Origin: CAYMAZ01 sp964428185 | GTDB lineage: Bacteria; Bacteroidota; Bacteroidia; Bacteroidales; DTU049 | DNA length: 49,801 nt | Assembly: GCA_964428185.1 (NCBI GenBank) | Contig: CAYRXH010000010.1 | Location: forward strand, 1 to 49,801 | Direction of reading: 5' to 3' | Shown: in pieces, positions 8,892 through 16,803 of the stretch | Numbering within the stretch: the stretch's first letter is position 1 | How the letters are laid out: every line of letters starts with the position of its first letter | Notes under the pieces: generated by a model | Told to the model about the DNA's origin: nothing | The model's input: the letters and a program-made list of their open reading frames with translations, nothing else | Database searches by the model: none | Translations under genes and position numbers: made by a program

Positions 8892-10295
8892 TTAAATCAA
8901 ATCAACATCAATCTCATAAGGAGCAATATGATCAGGATTACAATGCAGGATACACTGATCACAACTGGATAATTCGCCTTTTAAACGACGATGTACCATA
9001 TTCTCAGTTCTGGATTGGAGTCTGTCCACTTTAATCTTTCTGACAAGCTCATCAGCAAATGCATACATCATCAGCAGACGGGCATTCTTTTCACATATTC
9101 CTCTTTGCTGCAAATAAAACATTGAATCCCTATCTATCTGCCCGGTTGTTGAACCATGACTGCAACGAACATCATCATTGTATATTTCGAGAAATGGCTT
9201 ACTCATAACACTTGCTGTGTCAGTCAGCAGAATATTTCTGTTGCTTTGATATGCCTCTGTTTTCATTGCACCTTCGGCAACATAAATATGACCTGTAAAC
9301 ACAGAGGCTGCTTCATCATCTAAAATTCCTTTAAATGTTTGTTTGCTAAAGCATTCTTCAGCATTATGCCTTACAAACAGCTGATTATCTACATGTTGCG
9401 TTTTGTCAATAAGATAAAGTCCTGAAAGATCAGCCACTGCACCCTTCCCGTTCAGGTTTACAATCAGTTCATTCCTTATAGAACCGGCATTAAAGGTAAT
9501 AATATTGCTGCTAAGTTTTCCTCCTTTCTGAATATTAAAAAATGATGAGTTTATCATGACAGACGAAATATCCTTATTCTGCAATTTATAATGATCAAGA
9601 ACAGCATCTTCATCAATAAAAAATTCAGTCACTGAATTTATAAATGAACCATTATCCTCAAGAGAATCATCACATTGCAAAAAAGTAAGATGGCTATTTT
9701 TGCCAAGAATAATCAAATTTCTTGTCTGCACAAATATCTGAGAATGATGGCGAATAATGTTGACCAGTTGCATAGGAGTTTCAAACTGTACATTGTTGGG
9801 CACATAAATAAAAAGCCCATCATTGGCAATGGCAGAATTGATTGCGGTTAAACCGTTATATTCCTCAACTTTATTGACATTCCAACATGCTTTTATCAAG
9901 TGGGGATAATAAACAAGCGCCTGCTTTATACTCCCGGCGATCACACCATTATCAAGTGTGGTAATACCTCCAGATTCATATAAATTATGACCGTTATAAT
10001 TGGCAAAGAATAAGGTTTCAAAATTATTGATTTCGCATTGAAAAACACGCGAGAGATCAATCCCTTTTTCAACAGGAATTTTCTGATTAAATTGATATTC
10101 AGACCTGAGCAGTTTTTTCAGATCAGTTCCTTTCCAATATTCCAATTCAGAAAGTGGAAATCCCATTTTGCTGAATTGATTATAAGCCTTTAATCGGCTA
10201 TTTTTAACAAAATCAGGTTCGGAATGATTTAAATCATTGATTTCATGAAACAACTCACAAAGATCATTTTTAATTTTATTTATATTATTTTCCAT
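8892..10295 (-). CDS. sufD: Fe-S cluster assembly protein SufD
   Basis: SufD is a scaffold component of the SufBCD complex that builds Fe-S clusters in the cytosol. The protein has 467 residues; its C-terminal half is the right-handed beta-helix core shared with SufB. The conserved NDDVRCSHGSTTGQID segment contains the histidine of the family, thought to help bind the nascent cluster at the SufB-SufD interface. The sequence lacks the SufB-type cysteine segment, which separates it from the upstream paralogue. It starts 10 bases after sufC ends and is the last gene of the operon. No sufS or sufE follows. Confidence 0.95.
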   Translation of the reverse strand: MENNINKIKNDLCELFHEINDLNHSEPDFVKNSRLKAYNQFSKMGFPLSELEYWKGTDLKKLLRSEYQFNQKIPVEKGIDLSRVFQCEINNFETLFFANYNGHNLYESGGITTLDNGVIAGSIKQALVYYPHLIKACWNVNKVEEYNGLTAINSAIANDGLFIYVPNNVQFETPMQLVNIIRHHSQIFVQTRNLIILGKNSHLTFLQCDDSLEDNGSFINSVTEFFIDEDAVLDHYKLQNKDISSVMINSSFFNIQKGGKLSSNIITFNAGSIRNELIVNLNGKGAVADLSGLYLIDKTQHVDNQLFVRHNAEECFSKQTFKGILDDEAASVFTGHIYVAEGAMKTEAYQSNRNILLTDTASVMSKPFLEIYNDDVRCSHGSTTGQIDRDSMFYLQQRGICEKNARLLMMYAFADELVRKIKVDRLQSRTENMVHRRLKGELSSCDQCILHCNPDHIAPYEIDVDLI

Positions 10296-10305
10296 TAAAA
10301 ATCAA

Positions 10306-11052
10306 CTAGTTAATTTCTTTTATCCAGTTATAGCCTTTTTCTTCAAGTTCGAGGGCAAGCTCCTTGCCTCCCGATTTCACAATCTGACCATCGTACATAA
10401 TATGTACATAATCAGGCACAATATAATCCAGAAGTCTCTGATAGTGTGTAATAACGACAGTAGCATTATGAGGAGTCTTGAGTTTATTGACTCCATTGGC
10501 AACAATCTTCAATGCATCAATATCAAGACCAGAGTCGGTTTCATCAAGTATAGCAAGATCGGGTTCCAGCATAGCCATCTGAAAAATTTCATTTCTCTTT
10601 TTCTCGCCACCTGAAAAACCCTCATTAACAGAACGATTTGTAAGAGATGTACTTAATTCAACAAGTTCCTGCTTTTCTCTCATCATTTTTAGAAAATCGG
10701 CAGAAGATAATTCAGGTATCCCTCTGTACTTTCTCACCTCATTCATAGCAGTTTTCATGAAATTCACCATCGATACCCCTGGTATTTCAACCGGATACTG
10801 AAACCCGATAAATAGCCCTTCTCTTGCCCTGTCTTCAACTGACAGTTCCAGAAGATTTTTGCCTTTGTAAATCACTTCACCTTCATCCACTTCAAAAATT
10901 TCACGCCCCGCCAGAACCTGCGCAAGAGTACTTTTCCCTGTACCATTAGGTCCCATAATTGCATGAATTTCACCCGGATTCACCTCAAGATTAAATCCCT
11001 TTAAAATCTGTTTTCCGTTGATTGATGCTTTTAAGTTTTTTATTTTTAACAT
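10306..11052 (-). CDS. sufC: Fe-S cluster assembly ATPase SufC
   Basis: SufC is the ABC-type ATPase of the SufBCD scaffold; ATP hydrolysis remodels SufB-SufD during cluster assembly. The protein has 248 residues. Walker A (GPNGTGKST) is at residues 34-42, the Q-loop is in IGFQYPVEIPGVS, the signature is the SufC-specific SGGEKKRNE, and Walker B is LAILDETDSGLDID. There are no membrane segments, as expected for this soluble family. It lies 80 bases after sufB and 10 bases before sufD, in one transcript. Confidence 0.97.
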   Translation of the reverse strand: MLKIKNLKASINGKQILKGFNLEVNPGEIHAIMGPNGTGKSTLAQVLAGREIFEVDEGEVIYKGKNLLELSVEDRAREGLFIGFQYPVEIPGVSMVNFMKTAMNEVRKYRGIPELSSADFLKMMREKQELVELSTSLTNRSVNEGFSGGEKKRNEIFQMAMLEPDLAILDETDSGLDIDALKIVANGVNKLKTPHNATVVITHYQRLLDYIVPDYVHIMYDGQIVKSGGKELALELEEKGYNWIKEIN

Positions 11053-11132
11053 GAGATTGATATTTTAAAAATCTTTAAATAGGTTTCTTTCAAATCCACA
11101 ACCACATAATTAACTAATAACTAATTACTATT

Positions 11133-12581
11133 TTACCCGACGCTGCCTTCAAGACTGATGCTTAACAATTTCTGAGCCTCAACTGCAAACTCCATTGGTA
11201 ACTTTTTCAGAACTTCACGGGCATAACCGTTTACAATCAGCCCAATGGCATCTTCAGTACCAATTCCTCTCTGTAAACAATAAAACAGCTGATCATCAGA
11301 AATTTTTGATGTGGTTGCTTCATGTTCCACGATTGATGACTTATTTTCAACACGAATGTAAGGAAATGTATGAGCACCGCATTTATCACCCATAAGTAGC
11401 GAATCACACTGAGTGAAATTCCTGCTGCTTGAAGCGGCTTTTCCTATTCTTACGAGCCCCCGATATGCATTATTACTTTTCCCAGCAGAAATCCCCTTTG
11501 AAATAATAGTGCTGCTTGTATTTTTTCCAATATGAATCATTTTTGTACCGGTATCAGCCTGTTGAAAATTATTGGTGACAGCCACTGAATAGAACTCTGC
11601 AACTGAGTTATCCCCCAAAAGGATACAACTGGGATATTTCCAAGTGATGGCACTTCCTGTTTCCACCTGTGTCCATGAGATTTTTGAATTTCTGCCCTTA
11701 CAGATTCCACGCTTGGTCACAAAATTATAAATCCCACCATTGCCCTTTTTATCTCCGGGAAACCAGTTCTGAACAGTAGAGTATTTGACCTCTGCATTAT
11801 CCAAAGCCACAATCTCAACTACTGCCGCATGCAGCTGATTCTCGTCCCGTTGAGGCGCTGTGCAACCCTCCATATAACTCACATAAGAGTCCTCATCTGC
11901 CACAATCAGAGTCCTTTCAAACTGTCCCGTATTTCTGGCATTAATTCTGAAATAAGTGCTCAGTTCAAGCGGACATCTGACTCCTTTAGGAATATAACAG
12001 AAAGACCCGTCACTGAAAACTGCTGAATTTAAGGCTGCGTAATAATTATCACCGAAAGGAACAACCGAGCCAAGATATTTTCTTACAAGATCCGGATGAT
12101 GCTGAACCGCTTCACTCATTGAACAGAAAATCACACCATGCTCAGCAAGTGTTTCCTGCATTGTTGTTTTAACGGAAATGCTGTCAAAAACAGCATCCAC
12201 TGCAACCCCTGATAATATCTTCTGCTCTTCGAGAGGAATTCCAAGCTTATTAAATGTGTCTAGCAGCTCAGGATCCACATAATCGAGGGATTTTAATTCA
12301 GGTTTTTTCTTTGGTGCAGCATAATAAATGATATCCTGAAAATCTATTTTTGGAATTTTGAGATGCGCCCATGAAGGATGTTGAAGTTCCTGCCATTTCC
12401 GAAATGCTCTCAGCCTGAATTCCAGCATAAACTCAGGCTCGTTCTTAATCTCTGAAATCTTTCTTACGATATCCTCATTCAAACCTTTTGGAAAATAATC
12501 CATCTCTATCTCGGTAGTAAATCCAAACTTATATTCACTCCCGATAACTTCAGGTATCATATTATTAGTATTTTCTGTCAT
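11133..12581 (-). CDS. sufB: Fe-S cluster assembly protein SufB
   Basis: SufB is the main scaffold on which the Fe-S cluster is assembled. The protein has 482 residues, the usual length. It contains the core segment FCYIPKGVRCPLELSTYFRI, the MEGCTAP motif, and near the C-terminus NFTQCDSLLMGDKCGAHTFP, whose first cysteine corresponds to the essential sulfur-accepting or cluster-binding cysteine of SufB. It is the first gene of sufBCD, with a -7-type box 40 bases upstream. The operon lacks sufS and sufE, so the cysteine desulfurase and sulfur carrier must be encoded elsewhere. Confidence 0.97.
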   Translation of the reverse strand: MTENTNNMIPEVIGSEYKFGFTTEIEMDYFPKGLNEDIVRKISEIKNEPEFMLEFRLRAFRKWQELQHPSWAHLKIPKIDFQDIIYYAAPKKKPELKSLDYVDPELLDTFNKLGIPLEEQKILSGVAVDAVFDSISVKTTMQETLAEHGVIFCSMSEAVQHHPDLVRKYLGSVVPFGDNYYAALNSAVFSDGSFCYIPKGVRCPLELSTYFRINARNTGQFERTLIVADEDSYVSYMEGCTAPQRDENQLHAAVVEIVALDNAEVKYSTVQNWFPGDKKGNGGIYNFVTKRGICKGRNSKISWTQVETGSAITWKYPSCILLGDNSVAEFYSVAVTNNFQQADTGTKMIHIGKNTSSTIISKGISAGKSNNAYRGLVRIGKAASSSRNFTQCDSLLMGDKCGAHTFPYIRVENKSSIVEHEATTSKISDDQLFYCLQRGIGTEDAIGLIVNGYAREVLKKLPMEFAVEAQKLLSISLEGSVG

Positions 12582-12620
12582 ATTTTTTCAAAATTATTAG
12601 CCCTAATATGAACTTAAATG

Positions 12621-12628
12621 CAAAATTA
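12621..12628 (-). promoter_or_regulatory. -7 promoter box of sufBCD
   Basis: TAATTTTG on the minus strand, 40 bases upstream of the sufB start, matches the Bacteroidota -7 consensus TAnnTTTG. No good -33 TTTG is seen 19-21 bases further upstream, which would fit a promoter that depends on an activator. Confidence 0.45.
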
Positions 12629-12774
12629 CAAAACAATGACGACATATTCAGTTTCCGAATACGTCTTGCTTTATATTAAAAAACTCAGATATATTTTGAG
12701 TTGATATTTTCAAATACAATCATGAAATTTTTGTTGAGGCAAATATTATTAAAAAAATATCAAATTGCATTTTC

Positions 12775-13692
12775 TTATGAAAAGATCTCCACTGTTAAAC
12801 CATCCCTTGCTTCAATGGTGTCAGTAAATATCTGCCGGGCCTCTTGCATCAAGACATCTGAGTTCTTGTAGCGGGGAGAAAAATGACCGATCATCAACTG
12901 AGAGACTGAAGCTTCGTGTGCAATCAATGCAGCCTGGCGGGCAGTACTATGGTATTTCTGGGATGCGATATCCTCATGTTCATCAGTAAATGAGGCCTCA
13001 TGATACAGAATAGACACATTACGGACATGACTGACAATTGAGCTGTCAAAGGCAGTATCTGAACAATAGGCATAGGATCTTGAAACAGCAGGTATTCTGA
13101 CAATTTCATGATTTGGATAGACTACCCCATTTTCATCAATATAATCTTCACCCGCAAGAATTCGGGGAAACCAGTCTAGAGAAATCTTATGATTCTGCAC
13201 AAACTCGCGTTTGATATTGCGTGATCTCTTCTTTTCAGTAAATAAAAATCCACAGGCAGGAATACGATGCTTCAACGGAAATGAATTTACAGTGACATAT
13301 TTATTATCCAGAATCTGTGCAGGATTTTCAGAATCGAGAAAATGAAAAACCAGAGGGAAAGACAATGTGGTTGCTGCAACATGAAGTTGAATCCTGATTA
13401 TTTCCTCAAGCTCTGAGAAACTGTAAATATGGATGGTTCTTTTCCTGCTGAGCAGATGCATAGAGTTGAGCAGGCCAATCAGTCCAAAATAATGATCTCC
13501 GTGAAGATGAGAAATAAACACATGCTCAATTTTCATCATTTCGATTCCATATTTAAGCATGGAAATTTGTGCACCTTCACCACAGTCAATTAAAAAAAGA
13601 TGCTCATGTACATTGAGCACATGAGCACTTGTAAGCCGTTCAGGAGTAGGTCTGGCTGAACCTGAACCCAGAACTGTAACGGCAAATTTCAT
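12775..13692 (-). CDS. rnz: ribonuclease Z
   Basis: tRNase Z removes 3' trailers from tRNA precursors. The protein has 305 residues of metallo-beta-lactamase fold, close to the 300-310 of the short bacterial form. The zinc motif HLHGDH is at residues 62-67 in FISHLHGDHYFGLIGLL. The N-terminal VTVLGSGSARPTPERLTSA and LIDCGEGAQ segments and the later ILYHEASF and IGHFSPRY motifs match the family. It sits five bases downstream of the small T9SS protein gene, so the two are probably cotranscribed, an unusual pairing. Confidence 0.95.
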   Translation of the reverse strand: MKFAVTVLGSGSARPTPERLTSAHVLNVHEHLFLIDCGEGAQISMLKYGIEMMKIEHVFISHLHGDHYFGLIGLLNSMHLLSRKRTIHIYSFSELEEIIRIQLHVAATTLSFPLVFHFLDSENPAQILDNKYVTVNSFPLKHRIPACGFLFTEKKRSRNIKREFVQNHKISLDWFPRILAGEDYIDENGVVYPNHEIVRIPAVSRSYAYCSDTAFDSSIVSHVRNVSILYHEASFTDEHEDIASQKYHSTARQAALIAHEASVSQLMIGHFSPRYKNSDVLMQEARQIFTDTIEARDGLTVEIFS

Positions 13693-13697
13693 AGTGT

Positions 13698-14441
13698 TTA
13701 TCTTGAGATATTCAGCTTCCGTGTAGTGGTTTTATTTCCGTCACTTATTTTGTAGAAATACATGCCCGATGGATATTGTTTCACAGCAACAGCAATATTA
13801 TTTGAACCGGCATTGAGTTGATGTGCAGATTCTGCTACTTTAACACCAACTACATTAAACAACTCAAAAGTAATAACCATCGGCTTGATAGAAGTTACTT
13901 CAATGTTTGTCATATCAGACACTGGATTTGGGAATGCAAGACCAACATTGAATGATTGGCCTGAAAACTCAGCGACATTGGCAGGTTGCATATCAATTTT
14001 ATAAAATCTGATAGTATCAGGTACTTCCAAAGGCATACTGCTCATCTTCCCATGAATAGTAAGAGGAATTAGCAGATTAAATAATCCCTCAACAGAGGTT
14101 GTACCGGAAATTCTAATACACCCTTTCGTTCCACCCTCCCAGAAATTAGAGGGTGAATCACTCACCCAGCTTAAACCAGTGGGCAATCCCAGCACATTAA
14201 CCACACCAATTGAATCAATCTGAGCTGTAAACCCCATATATGTAGTATCCGTGGGAATAAATGCTGAAATAACCGCCTCATAATATACATTCACAGTGCC
14301 GGGAGGAAGGTTTGTTGCACTATCAGGATATAATCCTGGAGTTGTCAGAGAAGCTTCAGGAATGCATGGCTGAGCAAGCACACCGAGAAAAAGAATCACT
14401 GAAAAAACGGAAGAAAATAAAACTTTTTTCATGGCTTTCAT
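13698..14441 (-). CDS. secreted protein with T9SS C-terminal sorting domain
   Basis: This encodes 247 residues. A Sec signal peptide (KKVLFSSVFSVILFLGVLAQ) is followed by a beta-rich domain of about 145 residues with no family I recognise. A type A T9SS sorting domain ends the protein: FPNPVSDMTNIEV near residue 177, then LFNVVGVKV, YPSGMYFYKI and a basic tail KTTTRKLNIS. The product should cross the outer membrane through the type IX system and be attached to the surface or released. Two in-frame ATGs (14441, 14432) fit; the second gives a more standard signal peptide. A -7-type box TAATTTTG is at 14457-14464. rnz follows five bases later. Confidence 0.88.
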   Translation of the reverse strand: MKAMKKVLFSSVFSVILFLGVLAQPCIPEASLTTPGLYPDSATNLPPGTVNVYYEAVISAFIPTDTTYMGFTAQIDSIGVVNVLGLPTGLSWVSDSPSNFWEGGTKGCIRISGTTSVEGLFNLLIPLTIHGKMSSMPLEVPDTIRFYKIDMQPANVAEFSGQSFNVGLAFPNPVSDMTNIEVTSIKPMVITFELFNVVGVKVAESAHQLNAGSNNIAVAVKQYPSGMYFYKISDGNKTTTRKLNISR

Positions 14442-14542
14442 ATTTATTTGTTTTTACAAAATTAATTATTTTTTTTTTTTTAAACAACAATTAAGTTTTT
14501 TTTGATTAAATTATTGTATTTTCGCACTACTAAATTCAGGGC

Positions 14543-14956
14543 ATGAGATTATCCAGAAAAAGTGAATATGCCTGTCTTGCACTGATTGAAATTGCGGGTC
14601 ATGACAATTCTTATGTGAAAATTAATGAAATTGCATTGAAATGGGAAATTCCCTACAAGTTTCTTGAACATATATTATTAACATTAAAGAAAAAAGACTA
14701 TCTGGATAGTAAAAAAGGGAAAACCGGAGGTTACAAGCTTACTAAATCTCCTTCTGATGTTTCAATTGCTGACATTATAAGACTCTTTGACGGTCCCCTG
14801 GCCCCGGTTGATTCAGTTAGTATTCATTTTTACGATAAAAGTCCAGTCGAAAAATGCCCAGGTCTGCACATGTTTTTTAAGGAAATCAGAGATGTCATTG
14901 CTGATATGGCAGAAACAAAGAAGTTGTCAGATTTTCTTCCTTATCAAGTCAAATAA
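14543..14956 (+). CDS. Rrf2 family transcriptional regulator, Fe-S ligands missing
   Basis: This encodes 137 residues. The N-terminal winged helix-turn-helix reads MRLSRKSEYACLALIEIA, with the recognition helix around IPYKFLEHILLTLKK and the wing KGKTGGYKLTKSP. This is the Rrf2 fold of IscR, NsrR and CymR. In IscR three cysteines and a histidine hold a [2Fe-2S] cluster; here the equivalent region (residues about 92-115) has serines and a single cysteine in KCPGLH, so a cluster of that type is unlikely. It belongs to a cysteine-poor Rrf2 subgroup common in Bacteroidota. The sufBCD promoter is 1.9 kb away, so a link to Fe-S control is possible but not shown. A shared hairpin separates it from the convergent rpmH. 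Confidence 0.9.
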   Translation: MRLSRKSEYACLALIEIAGHDNSYVKINEIALKWEIPYKFLEHILLTLKKKDYLDSKKGKTGGYKLTKSPSDVSIADIIRLFDGPLAPVDSVSIHFYDKSPVEKCPGLHMFFKEIRDVIADMAETKKLSDFLPYQVK

Positions 14957-14963
14957 ATAAAAA

Positions 14964-14985
14964 AAAGCGAACTGTGGTTCGCTTT
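14964..14985. terminator. bidirectional intrinsic terminator between the Rrf2 gene and rpmH
   Basis: A perfect 9-bp stem, AAAGCGAAC with GTTCGCTTT, has a TGTG loop. The T-tract is on the minus strand, fed by the A-run at 14961-14966. It lies 8 bases beyond the Rrf2 stop and about 60 bases beyond the rpmH stop. Confidence 0.75.
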
Positions 14986-15044
14986 CAGTCATTTTAAAAT
15001 TCAAGATATTTTCTTAAAAATCCAATATCAATTTTGAATAATTA

Positions 15045-15203
15045 TTATCTCTTATGAAGTTTTTCATCAGAAACACTCAGTCTTTTTCTTCCCTTTGCTC
15101 TTCTTGCAGCAAGAACTCTCCTGCCATTGGCAGATGACATACGTTTGCGGAATCCGTGCTTATTTCTTCTTTTACGCTGTGATGGTTGGAATGTCCGTTT
15201 CAT
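15045..15203 (-). CDS. rpmH: 50S ribosomal protein L34
   Basis: This 52-residue protein is too short for most ORF filters, but its sequence is unmistakable. It starts MKRTFQPSQRKRRNKHGFRK, continues RMSSANGRRVLAARRAKGRK and ends RLSVSDEKLHKR. L34 is a small, very basic component of the large ribosomal subunit. Length, composition and start are standard. Often rpmH lies next to rnpA and dnaA near the origin; here its neighbours are an Rrf2 gene and fumC instead. An excellent promoter lies 21 bases upstream and a hairpin lies downstream, so it is a single-gene unit. Confidence 0.98.
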   Translation of the reverse strand: MKRTFQPSQRKRRNKHGFRKRMSSANGRRVLAARRAKGRKRLSVSDEKLHKR

Positions 15204-15223
15204 ATTCTTCAGTATTGGGAGTG

Positions 15224-15254
15224 CAAAATTAGTAATTTTTTTTAGATTGCCAAA
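15224..15254 (-). promoter_or_regulatory. consensus Bacteroidota promoter of rpmH
   Basis: On the minus strand TTTG (15251-15254) is followed after exactly 19 bases by TAATTTTG (15224-15231). This is a full match to the -33/-7 consensus, as expected for a highly expressed ribosomal protein gene. The implied leader is only about 10-15 bases. Confidence 0.75.
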
Positions 15255-15344
15255 TTTTCAATAAAAAAAACTGAATATTCTTCTGTGTTTCCTCTCTCAA
15301 CAGCAAGAACATCCGAGTTTCTTCATGCACTCAAGCCTGATTTT

Positions 15345-16736
15345 TCAAATCATTTTTTTAGGATCTACCCACTGATCATACTGTTCTGCAGTCAGATATC
15401 CGCTTTCAAGAGCCGCTTGTCTGAGTGTTTTTTTCTCATCTGATGCTTTTTTTGCAATTTCAGCAGCTTTATCATATCCGATATGCGGATTTAGTGCCGT
15501 CACAAGCATCAGTGAATTATCAAGATGTTCATTGATACGCTGCACATTGGGCAGAATCCCCTTAATACAATGCTCAGAAAAGGAAACTGCTGCATCGCCA
15601 AGCAAACGGATTGAGAAAAGAAGATTGTATATCATCACAGGCATAAAAACGTTAAGCTGAAAATGCCCCTGCATACCAGCAGCAGTTACTGCTGCATCAT
15701 TCCCAATGACCTGAGCACAGACCATTGCCATTGCTTCACATTGAGTGGGATTCACTTTCCCAGGCATAATTGATGAACCAGGCTCATTTGATGGCAGAAT
15801 AATTTCACCAATCCCACACCTAGGCCCTGAAGCAAGCAACCGGATGTTGTTTGCAATATGCATCATGCTGACTGCCAGATGTTTTAAAGACCCTGAGGTT
15901 GCAACAACTGCATCGTGAGCTGAAAGTGCCTCAAATTTATTTGGTGCACTGATAAACTTATAATCAGTAATCAGCGAAATCTCTTCAGCAACTAATTCAG
16001 CAAATCCATCAGGACAATTCAGTCCGGTGCCAACAGCTGTTGCACCCATCGCCAACTCTGAAAGATGAATTAGTGAATGTTTAACACTTTCCAGAGCATG
16101 ATCAATCTGTGAAACATATCCGGAAAATTCATGCCCCAGAGTGAGGGGTGCTGCATCCATCAGATGCGTTCTTCCGATTTTGATAATCTCTGAAAACTCA
16201 GAACTTTTTTTTTCAAGTTCATCCCGCAGTTTTTGAAATGACGGGAATAAATGATCTCTGATCATCAAGCTTGCTGCAATATGCACTGCAGAAGGAAAAG
16301 TGTCATTTGAAGACTGAGATTTATTCACATCATCAATGGGATGAATTTGAATTGTATTTGAGATGTTGGCCGACAAAGCCAAGGCTCTGTTGGAAATTAC
16401 TTCATTGATATTCATATTCGTCTGTGTTCCGCTTCCGGTTTGCCATACCATTAATGGGAAATGATCATCAAGTTCTCCTCTGATAATTTCATCACATACC
16501 CGGGCTATATGCTGCATTTTTTCAATTTCCATAACTCCGAGACGGTGATTTACAATTGCAGCAGCTTTTTTTATAATCCCCAAAGCTTTGATGATCTCCT
16601 TTGGCATACGAGTATCCCCGATCCTGAAATTTTCAACTGATCGCTGTGTTTGGGCTCCCCAGTATTTGTCTGATGGCACCTGAATAGGTCCCATGCTATC
16701 ATGTTCCTCTCTGAAATTGTTCTTCATTCTTTTCAT
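15345..16736 (-). CDS. fumC: fumarate hydratase, class II
   Basis: This enzyme interconverts fumarate and L-malate in the TCA cycle without a metal cluster, so it is stable in oxygen. The protein has 463 residues, normal for the family. The superfamily signature GSSIMPGKVNPTQCEAM is present, as are the substrate regions TGSGTQTNMN and SSNDTFPS, and GRTHLMDAAPLTLG with the catalytic histidine. The start is MKRMKNNFREEHDSMG; the second methionine (three codons in) is equally possible. It lies 67 bases downstream of the class I fumarase on the same strand, giving two non-homologous enzymes for one reaction in a probable operon. Confidence 0.96.
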   Translation of the reverse strand: MKRMKNNFREEHDSMGPIQVPSDKYWGAQTQRSVENFRIGDTRMPKEIIKALGIIKKAAAIVNHRLGVMEIEKMQHIARVCDEIIRGELDDHFPLMVWQTGSGTQTNMNINEVISNRALALSANISNTIQIHPIDDVNKSQSSNDTFPSAVHIAASLMIRDHLFPSFQKLRDELEKKSSEFSEIIKIGRTHLMDAAPLTLGHEFSGYVSQIDHALESVKHSLIHLSELAMGATAVGTGLNCPDGFAELVAEEISLITDYKFISAPNKFEALSAHDAVVATSGSLKHLAVSMMHIANNIRLLASGPRCGIGEIILPSNEPGSSIMPGKVNPTQCEAMAMVCAQVIGNDAAVTAAGMQGHFQLNVFMPVMIYNLLFSIRLLGDAAVSFSEHCIKGILPNVQRINEHLDNSLMLVTALNPHIGYDKAAEIAKKASDEKKTLRQAALESGYLTAEQYDQWVDPKKMI

Positions 16737-16803
16737 CTTATATAAAATCCCTGCATAAAGATACTGGGATTGATCTGTTTTTTCAAAGGATTATTCCTTG
16801 AAA

